Source: Bacillota bacterium
GTDB taxonomy: Bacteria; Bacillota; Clostridia; Lachnospirales; Lachnospiraceae
Assembly: GCA_023419655.1 (NCBI GenBank)
Contig: JAEZXP010000138.1
Location: 1 to 5,117 of the forward strand
Length of the DNA stretch: 5,117 nt
Direction of reading: 5' to 3'
The notes below the pieces were generated by a model. It saw only the letters and a list, made by a program, of their open reading frames with translations. It had not been told where the DNA came from and did not search any database. Both the position numbers and the translations under genes were made by a program. The stretch's first letter is position 1, and each line of letters opens with the position of its first letter. Of this stretch, positions 1 to 4,611 are shown one piece after another.

Positions 1-340
1 CCTCCACACATATGATTGGACTCAAAATGAAAAAACCAGTTCCCTTGAAAAATTAGCGGCTATCGGTGTAAAAGAAAAAGAAGCAGTGATGAATTCGGAT
101 TTTTTTGTTATTCTATTGCCGGCAGGGAAAGGAAGTCATATTGAGTTAGGAATAGCCCTCGGACTTGGAAAACGAATATATCTATATTCCCCGGCAAATG
201 AAATCTGTGAATATGATAAAACAACCACTTTTTATCATATCGAAGGTGTAAATAAGTTTGTCGGGAGTTTTGATTTATTCACGCAATACCTAATGGAACA
301 AGAAAATCAAGTTGAAATGAATCTTAATAAGAAGGATTGA
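1..340 (+). CDS. Nucleoside 2-deoxyribosyltransferase-like protein, 5'-truncated by the window edge
   Basis: The reading frame is open from base 2 and gives 112 residues before the TGA at 338-340. The ATG at base 86 is internal, because clear family sequence precedes it (HTYDW near residue 2), so the true start lies left of the window. Seen: a 'NSDFFVILLPAGKGSHIELGI' region (residues 31-51), in which Asp33 is followed by a hydrophobic strand, the loop GKGSH and then Glu48-Leu-Gly, and after it a GKRIYLYSP strand (57-64). This matches the C-terminal half of the nucleoside 2-deoxyribosyltransferase fold, where the Glu in the ELG motif is the usual catalytic nucleophile. Those enzymes move deoxyribose between bases or hydrolyse modified nucleosides in the cytoplasm. 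Many relatives in Firmicutes are uncharacterised and may be hydrolases rather than transferases, so substrate and reaction are unknown here. The missing N-terminus would carry the initial Rossmann strand. It lies 94 bases upstream of the TIGR04076-family gene on the same strand. Confidence 0.75.
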   Translation, partial: LHTYDWTQNEKTSSLEKLAAIGVKEKEAVMNSDFFVILLPAGKGSHIELGIALGLGKRIYLYSPANEICEYDKTTTFYHIEGVNKFVGSFDLFTQYLMEQENQVEMNLNKKD

Positions 341-366
341 ACTGTCTTTTATTATGTGTCTATAAA
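337..366 (+). promoter_or_regulatory. Possible sigma-A promoter for the TIGR04076 gene (distal)
   Basis: TTGAAC (337-342) and TATAAA (361-366) are separated by 18 bases. It would start transcription near base 372, leaving a leader of about 60 bases. The -35 overlaps the stop codon of the preceding gene. In such AT-rich DNA a match of this quality can arise by chance, and a closer candidate lies at 388-416. Confidence 0.3.
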
Positions 367-381
367 GTTATTTTATAAAAA
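366..381 (+). repeat. 16-base direct repeat, copy 1
   Basis: AGTTATTTTATAAAAA occurs here and again at 722-737. Similarity continues as ATAAGGGTT here and ACAGGGTT in the second copy, one base shorter. The two copies bracket the TIGR04076 gene. Low sequence complexity means chance is not excluded. Confidence 0.5.
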
Positions 382-387
382 TAAGGG

Positions 388-416
388 TTGAGAGGTATAG
401 TTATTGAAAATATAAA
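388..416 (+). promoter_or_regulatory. Possible sigma-A promoter for the TIGR04076 gene (proximal)
   Basis: TTGAGA (388-393, 5 of 6 to consensus) and TATAAA (411-416, 5 of 6) are separated by the ideal 17 bases. By sequence it is the better of the two candidates. However, the predicted start point near 423 falls inside the Shine-Dalgarno sequence GAGAAGG (420-426), so a transcript from here would have a damaged ribosome site. That weakens the call. Confidence 0.3.
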
Positions 417-434
417 TGTGAGAAGGAAAAATAA

Positions 435-683
435 ATGTCAAGGATTAAAATAACGGTTGTTGAAAGCAAATGCCGTAGCGGTTATCATAAAAAAGGCGAT
501 TATTTTATCATAGAAGATTTATGCCCGCCTTTGTGCCATGAATTGTGGAATTGTGCTTATCCGTCGGTCTATGCTTTACAGAACGGGGCTATTTTAGATT
601 ATGGTGATGGTAAGGCACCGGTATTTGATGTAAGATGTCCGGACGGAGGGCGCGTACTCCTTCATGGTGAACGGATAGATTAG
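435..683 (+). CDS. TIGR04076 family protein (small Cys-containing protein of unknown function)
   Basis: This 82-residue protein starts at an ATG placed 8 bases after GAGAAGG (420-426). I recognise the pattern of the TIGR04076 family, common in anaerobic Firmicutes: an initial beta strand (KITVVESKC), a GYHKKGDYFIIED segment, a central CPPLCHELW region, a YPSVYALQNGA helix, and a C-terminal CPDGGRVLLHGE strand. Five Cys are present (13, 30, 34, 40, 68). Cys30 and Cys34 form a CxxxC pair, which suggests metal or disulfide chemistry, but no activity is established for the family. There is no signal peptide or membrane segment, so it is probably cytoplasmic. It is full length for the family. It may be transcribed alone or with the upstream deoxyribosyltransferase-like gene, and a likely terminator follows at 757-799. 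Confidence 0.85.
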   Translation: MSRIKITVVESKCRSGYHKKGDYFIIEDLCPPLCHELWNCAYPSVYALQNGAILDYGDGKAPVFDVRCPDGGRVLLHGERID

Positions 684-721
684 AATCTAATTTACAAAAA
701 TAAATAATAAGCAGCTTTGTC

Positions 722-737
722 AGTTATTTTATAAAAA
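722..737 (+). repeat. 16-base direct repeat, copy 2
   Basis: Exact second copy of the 366-381 element, about 40 bases after the TIGR04076 stop codon. It is followed by GGGTT and then, 14 bases or so further on, by a strong Shine-Dalgarno-like AAAGGAGG (752-759). The order of elements resembles the leader of the preceding gene. Confidence 0.5.
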
Positions 738-756
738 CAGGGTTCCAGAAGAAAGG

Positions 757-799
757 AGGGCTAAAATGACGGGAAAGATACCCGGTTTCAGCCCTTTTT
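757..799 (+). terminator. Probable intrinsic terminator after the TIGR04076 gene
   Basis: The outer stem AGGGCT (757-762) pairs with AGCCCT (790-795). Beyond one A-C mismatch, AAA (764-766) pairs with TTT (786-788). The inner stem CGGG (770-773) pairs with CCCG (781-784) around the loop AAAGATA. A run of five T (795-799) follows. This fits rho-independent termination of rightward transcription 75-115 bases beyond the TIGR04076 stop. The internal loop makes the stem imperfect. On the minus strand the stem is followed by TCCTTTCTT, so weak termination of the catalase transcript is also possible. Confidence 0.55.
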
Positions 800-878
800 G
801 TAATGGAAAAAACTCCAAATAATATCAGGATAATTTCCGAACCCCTCACCTGATAAGGAAGAATCAAAGCAATAGGTC

Positions 879-2384
879 TTATCTTCCTGACGTACTGGTA
901 TACAAAGACATTTGATTTTTAATCATCTTTACAAGTACAGGGGAAACATGCTCCAGATGCCGTAAGACTACACACTGTGTATTAGGCTGAGCATCCACAA
1001 GCCCGGATGCAATATTATCTACAAGATTATTTCTTTCTGCTACAGAAAAAGATTCATATTTTTGCCTTGCTTGTGAAAAATTGTCCGGATTCGGGATTTC
1101 GGCACGCATAATCTCACCGGCAATATATCTGCCGTTTCCACTGGATACCATATCTGCAGGAGACCAGTTTTGCTGCCGGTTGACGGGGATATTACGATAA
1201 TCAGGGCCTAGCCTGTGACGCTGTGCATCCGAATAAATAAAGGAGCGTCCCTGCAATACCTTGTCATCTGAAAATTCAATACCGGGGAGTAAATTTGCCG
1301 GATTAAAGGCTAATTTTTCTACCTGCTCAGCAAAATTTTCCGGATTGCGATTTAAAACCATCCGGCCAACAGGTAAAAAAGGATATTGGGATTCATCCCA
1401 TACTTTGGTATCATCCAATGGGTCAAAGGGAAGCAGCTTTGCATCTTCAGGCTTCATAAGCTGAACACACAACTCGTATTCGACGGCTCTTCCTTTTGCG
1501 ATACTGTCATATAGGTCACGTCCGGCAATATCAGGGTCTTTGCATGCCAGCCGTTGGGCCTCCTGCCGATCAATGTATTTCGCCCCTGCCATAGGATACC
1601 AGTGGTATTTCACATAGTGGCGGACACCTTGTGCATTTTGCCAGACATAGGTGCTTACACTATATCCTGGGATATGACGAAGGCTTTTAACGGTTCCTAA
1701 ATCTGAGAAAAACCATATCAGCATATTTGTTGCCTCCGGATATTTGGCAAACAGGCTCCAAAGCCTTTCAGGGTCAGACAGATTATTCACCGGTGAGGGT
1801 GAAAGATGGCTGATGACATCCGGTACACGGATGGCATCTCGTACAAAAAAGAGAGGAAGATGATTGCAGATTAAATCAAAAATTCCTTCCTGAGTATAAA
1901 ACTTGGTACTGAATCCCCGCACATTTCTGGAGGTGTCCGGCGTTCCCAGATTGCTTGAAGCGAGAGAGAAACGTACTGCTACCGGTACTTGTTGATTCGG
2001 TGTTTGCAAAAAACAAGCTTTTGTATATTGCCTCATGGAGTGAGTGGTGCAAAAATATCCGAAAGCACCATATCCTTTTGTATGGAGACGCCTTGGTAAT
2101 GTGGTAGAAAATACAAAGGTTTCCAGGGTTTCATGAAGAACGGTATCCTGCACGAGGACAGGGCCTCTTACACCCACTGTCTGAGAATGGGATACATCTG
2201 ATTCCACTGTTCTTGGAGATGTTACACTTGAGCAGGAAGTTGGGGCAGCCATCTGTTTACTATTCTTATAAGCACCTGGAACAGACGATGGATGATTCTT
2301 ACAATTCACCTGTTCATTTTGCCTGTTTGCCGCAGACAGGGTATTTTCTTTCCCCGGCTGAGGCCGTTCGTTATTGTTGTACAT
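879..2384 (-). CDS. Monofunctional heme catalase, divergent clostridial type
   Basis: Heme catalases split hydrogen peroxide into water and oxygen. The 501-residue protein starts at an ATG 8 bases after GGAGGA. By alignment from memory with human catalase, the distal pair is kept as His101 (in LHTKGYGAFGYF) and Asn174 (in ICNHLP). The heme-ligand Tyr384 and its partner Arg380 are kept in LQGRSFIYSDAQ, and Arg138 and Arg391 match heme-propionate contacts. Core motifs such as VRGFSTKFYT, PVGRMVLNRNPENF, NLLPGIEFSDDK and RHRLGP are present. The core covers about residues 65-400, and a catalase-related C-terminal domain about 420-485. Oddities: a roughly 70-residue Ser/Asn-rich head, loss of the usual FDRERIPER segment before the catalytic His with an apparent one-residue gap, Ser244 where a proximal His is usual, and NH in place of NN at 174-175. 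It is cytoplasmic or perhaps spore-associated; no signal peptide is seen. It is divergent from the transporter gene, with a PerR-box-like site upstream. Family assignment is secure; activity is likely. Confidence 0.95.
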   Translation of the reverse strand: MYNNNERPQPGKENTLSAANRQNEQVNCKNHPSSVPGAYKNSKQMAAPTSCSSVTSPRTVESDVSHSQTVGVRGPVLVQDTVLHETLETFVFSTTLPRRLHTKGYGAFGYFCTTHSMRQYTKACFLQTPNQQVPVAVRFSLASSNLGTPDTSRNVRGFSTKFYTQEGIFDLICNHLPLFFVRDAIRVPDVISHLSPSPVNNLSDPERLWSLFAKYPEATNMLIWFFSDLGTVKSLRHIPGYSVSTYVWQNAQGVRHYVKYHWYPMAGAKYIDRQEAQRLACKDPDIAGRDLYDSIAKGRAVEYELCVQLMKPEDAKLLPFDPLDDTKVWDESQYPFLPVGRMVLNRNPENFAEQVEKLAFNPANLLPGIEFSDDKVLQGRSFIYSDAQRHRLGPDYRNIPVNRQQNWSPADMVSSGNGRYIAGEIMRAEIPNPDNFSQARQKYESFSVAERNNLVDNIASGLVDAQPNTQCVVLRHLEHVSPVLVKMIKNQMSLYTSTSGR

Positions 2385-2421
2385 ATATGGAGTCCTCCAG
2401 ATCGTGCCAAAACACGAGAAT

Positions 2422-2450
2422 ATTATAATACAGAGTATTCATAATTATTA
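2422..2450 (-). promoter_or_regulatory. Candidate catalase promoter
   Basis: On the minus strand TATAAT (2427 down to 2422) is a perfect -10, set within the palindrome TATTATAATA. The hexamer 17 bases upstream is TAATAA (2450-2445), a poor -35. The predicted start near 2415 gives a leader of about 30 bases holding the GGAGGA ribosome site. A weak -35 overlapped by an operator-like palindrome fits a regulated promoter. Confidence 0.5.
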
Positions 2451-2453
2451 AAA
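2439..2453 (-). promoter_or_regulatory. PerR-box-like operator upstream of catalase
   Basis: The plus-strand sequence TCATAATTATTAAAA matches the Bacillus PerR box TTATAATNATTATAA at 12 of 14 defined positions. It overlaps the predicted catalase -35, where a bound repressor would block transcription. PerR is the Fe/Mn-dependent peroxide sensor that controls catalase in many Firmicutes. A single TTATAAT half-site also lies at 2423-2429. The region is AT-rich, so a chance match is possible, but position and target gene support it. Confidence 0.5.
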
Positions 2454-2511
2454 GTGATACTATTGTACCTGCATCTTTCTATTTCCTGGATATAAGGACA
2501 ACAAAAAAACA

Positions 2512-2540
2512 TCGAAAAATGAGAATGGTCATGCTATAAT
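2512..2540 (+). promoter_or_regulatory. Sigma-A promoter for the MFS transporter gene
   Basis: TATAAT (2535-2540) is a perfect -10 preceded by TG one base upstream (2532-2533), making an extended -10. The -35 candidate TCGAAA (2512-2517) matches 4 of 6 with a 17-base spacer. Transcription would begin near 2547, leaving a leader of about 63 bases before the start codon. Confidence 0.6.
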
Positions 2541-2609
2541 CAGTTTAGCCATTTTACTTGAAAAGAAACACAAAAAAGCGATAGGTGACAATAGAAATGA
2601 GGTACGATA

Positions 2610-3818
2610 ATGATGAATTGGAAACGTAATGCAACATTATATATTATGGGGCAGTTCGTGTCGATGTTCGGCTCGATGCTCGTACAACATGCCATAACCT
2701 GGCAGATTACACTTGAAACGAAATCAGGTCTGATTATGATGCTGTTCACTTGTGCCGCGTTATTGCCAATGACGCTGATTTCGCCGTTTGCGGGCGTATG
2801 GGCAGACAGGTATAACCGCAAACACCTTATCGTAATATCGGATGCCTGTATTGCACTGATAACGCTGGGCTTGGCAATCGCATACATCTCCGGCTATAAA
2901 AACATATTGCTTATGTTTATCGTTGTCGCCGCGCGGTCGTTTGGACAAGGGATACAGCAGCCCGCGGTATCCGCAATGATACCGCAGATTGTGCCGGCGG
3001 AGAGTTTGCAGCGGTTCAACGGTATACAAAGCTCAATCCAGTCACTGAATATGTTTGTCGCACCGATGGCAGCCGGTGCATTATTGTCGTTCCTGCCGAT
3101 TGAATATATTTTCTTCATTGATGTGGTGACTGCGGCGATAGGTATAAGCATCGTTTTGATATTTGTTAAGGTATCCGGCGTTGTGCGTACAGAGGAAGTA
3201 AAGCATGGTGTAAAGGCATATTTTCACGAACTGCGCGAGGGCTTGCGGTATATCAATTCCAAAGCGTGGCTGAAACTGGTTATCCTTTACAGTGCGTTTT
3301 TCAGCTTTTTTGCGTCTCCCCCGGCTTTACTTACTCCGCTCCAGGCAGCCCGTACATTCGGTGATGATGTCTGGCGGCTGACCGCGATTGAAATTGTATT
3401 TTCAGTCGGCGCAGTCGTAGGCGGCATATTGATTTCTGTGTGGGGAGGGTTCAAAAATAAGGCATACACGATTGTTATGGCTTGTGCTTTATTCGGTTTG
3501 ACAAGTATTATGCTCGGTGTAGTGCCGAATTTTTGGGTGTATTTAGGGGTCATGCTCTTGTGTGGTGTTACAATGCCGTTGTTTAATACCCCCAGCATGA
3601 CGCTGCTCCAGAGTAAGATTGAGCCGGATAAAATGGGACGTGTGTTCAGCGTAATGATGATGTTCAGCGGGCTGGCAATGCCGTTGGGAATGGTTGTATT
3701 CGGACCCTTGGGTGATGTGGTGCGGATTGAATGGCTGTTAATTGTATCCGGAATCGTGATATTCGCCAGCGGTCTTGCGCTGCTTCGTTCGCGTTCGTTG
3801 GTTGAGATAGGTAAATAG
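2610..3818 (+). CDS. MFS transporter, DHA3 (macrolide-efflux-like) family
   Basis: This 402-residue integral membrane protein has about twelve hydrophobic segments, roughly at residues 9-33, 42-62, 74-94, 98-118, 140-165, 166-188, 222-245, 255-278, 284-304, 307-328, 346-366 and 374-393. The loop after segment 2 reads GVWADRYNRK (62-71), the MFS motif A seen in proton-driven antiporters. QFVSMFGSMLVQHAITW and IVPAESLQRFNGIQSSIQ are typical of DHA3 / MFS_3 (PF05977) proteins, which include MefA. Such proteins export drugs or other small molecules using the proton gradient. Similarity to MefA itself is only moderate, so I give no gene symbol and the substrate is unknown. GAGG at 2599-2602 serves the ATG at 2610 (spacing 7) or the adjacent ATG at 2613 (spacing 10). 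Length is normal. The gene looks richer in G+C than its neighbours, which could mean separate acquisition. It ends 21 bases from the stop of the convergent cupin gene. Confidence 0.9.
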   Translation: MMNWKRNATLYIMGQFVSMFGSMLVQHAITWQITLETKSGLIMMLFTCAALLPMTLISPFAGVWADRYNRKHLIVISDACIALITLGLAIAYISGYKNILLMFIVVAARSFGQGIQQPAVSAMIPQIVPAESLQRFNGIQSSIQSLNMFVAPMAAGALLSFLPIEYIFFIDVVTAAIGISIVLIFVKVSGVVRTEEVKHGVKAYFHELREGLRYINSKAWLKLVILYSAFFSFFASPPALLTPLQAARTFGDDVWRLTAIEIVFSVGAVVGGILISVWGGFKNKAYTIVMACALFGLTSIMLGVVPNFWVYLGVMLLCGVTMPLFNTPSMTLLQSKIEPDKMGRVFSVMMMFSGLAMPLGMVVFGPLGDVVRIEWLLIVSGIVIFASGLALLRSRSLVEIGK

Positions 3819-3839
3819 CCTTACTATGATAATTTGATA

Positions 3840-4427
3840 TTAGTGGGTATGGTCTTCTTCGGCATCTTTTTTTGTTTCGTGAACGGTACCAAATGGGTGC
3901 TGAGGCGGTGCATAGATAGAGTATAATTTAAGCGGGATATTACCTGTATTGAATAAATTATGCCATTTGCCGGCGGGTATGATGAGTGCAAAATCATCAC
4001 GGACATTTACCTGAAAATCCAAATTATCCTCTGTATCGCCCATTCTAATAAGTCCCTGGCCTTCCTCAATGCGTATAAACTGGTCATGGTCAGGATGAAC
4101 TTCCAAGCCGATGTCTTCTCTGACATTGATGCTCATCAAAGTAAGCTGCAGATAGGACCCTGTCCATAAAGAGGTACGGAAATTCCTGTTTTGTTCGGTG
4201 GCTTCTTCAATATTAATTACAAGCGGATTCGGTCCATAATCTTTTAATACAATTGGGTTATTCGTGGATTGTTCAACATAAGGAAGATACTGATTAGGAG
4301 ACTGACTTCTTAAATTCAAGTTATATATTGGGGTATTGGCAGCGTATGGGTACGGATACATATGGTAAGCAGTATGCATTAGTGTATTGCCGCAATAAGG
4401 ACATGGATATGCTGGTCCGTTATACAT
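3840..4427 (-). CDS. Cupin-domain protein with Tyr/Pro/Cys-rich N-terminal region (possible spore-surface protein)
   Basis: I start it at the ATG (4425-4427), placed 9 bases after AAAGGA, giving 195 residues; the in-frame TTG at 4445 lies upstream of that ribosome site and is unlikely. The C-terminal half (about residues 85-180) is a single cupin barrel. Motif 1 is HPDHDQFIRIEEG, with His111, His114 and Glu121 or Glu122 as likely metal ligands. Motif 2 is PAGKWHNLFN (151-160), with His156. The head (1-60) has one CPYC pair (Cys9, Cys12) and is rich in Tyr, Pro, His and Asn, like many spore-coat proteins. There is no signal peptide or membrane segment. A metal-bound enzyme (isomerase- or dioxygenase-like) or a structural role are both possible; substrate unknown. 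A sigma-K-like promoter lies upstream. The cupin call is firm; the spore link is inference. Confidence 0.85.
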   Translation of the reverse strand: MYNGPAYPCPYCGNTLMHTAYHMYPYPYAANTPIYNLNLRSQSPNQYLPYVEQSTNNPIVLKDYGPNPLVINIEEATEQNRNFRTSLWTGSYLQLTLMSINVREDIGLEVHPDHDQFIRIEEGQGLIRMGDTEDNLDFQVNVRDDFALIIPAGKWHNLFNTGNIPLKLYSIYAPPQHPFGTVHETKKDAEEDHTH

Positions 4428-4460
4428 ATTGATTATTCCTTTCAAGGGTTTATAACAGTG

Positions 4461-4490
4461 TATTATATGCTTTGCGCTTACAAAACGTAC
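4461..4490 (-). promoter_or_regulatory. Sigma-K-like (late mother-cell) promoter for the cupin gene
   Basis: On the minus strand CATATAATA (4469-4461) fits the sigma-K -10 consensus CATANNNTA. An AC (4488-4487) lies 17 bases upstream, the expected place of the sigma-K -35 core. The predicted start near 4453 leaves a leader of about 26 bases that includes AAAGGA. TATAAT is embedded in the -10, but no TTGACA-like hexamer sits 16-18 bases upstream, so a sigma-A reading is weaker. The short consensus means a chance match is possible. Confidence 0.45.
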
Positions 4491-4611
4491 CTTTTTATGA
4501 AATTGTAAAAATATAATACGGCTTTCATTTCACCGTCAGTGCTGCAAACATTATATTGCCGGAACATGTCCAGCAGGATAGAGTGCTTTTTGGCGGCACT
4601 TCAGTAATATC

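Noticed and set aside
86..340. Reading the first gene as a complete 84-residue protein from the ATG at 86
   Set aside because: The frame is open to the left edge and the residues before that ATG fit the deoxyribosyltransferase family, so it is a truncated gene.
849..889. Inverted repeats GATAAG/CTTATC and AGGAAGA/TCTTCCT at the catalase stop as a terminator
   Set aside because: Leftward transcription meets no T run after the stem, and the two pairings compete for the same bases. It might be a weak RNA structure only.
2213..2428. Other-frame ORFs opposite the catalase, transporter, cupin and rhodanese genes
   Set aside because: They are antisense or shifted shadows of well-supported genes, with no family resemblance or ribosome sites that I can see.
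2519..2539. Six-codon ORF ATG AGA ATG GTC ATG CTA as a transporter leader peptide
   Set aside because: It lies upstream of the predicted transcription start and overlaps the -10, so it would not be in the transcript.
2610..3818. Calling the transporter mefA
   Set aside because: Motifs fit the DHA3 family but the sequence as I recall MefA differs at many positions, including the N-terminus, so a macrolide substrate is not supported.
4428..4445. TTG at 4445 as the start of the cupin gene
   Set aside because: The AAAGGA ribosome site at 4442-4437 lies inside the codons after this TTG and is correctly spaced for the ATG at 4427.
4585..4608. AGTGC/GCACT hairpin as the rhodanese terminator
   Set aside because: The stem has only five pairs and no T run follows it in the leftward direction.
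4525..4611. In-frame open stretch of 28 codons after the rhodanese stop, containing CWTC, as a read-through extension
   Set aside because: The rhodanese domain is already complete, nothing suggests stop-codon recoding, and an open run of this length is expected by chance fairly often.
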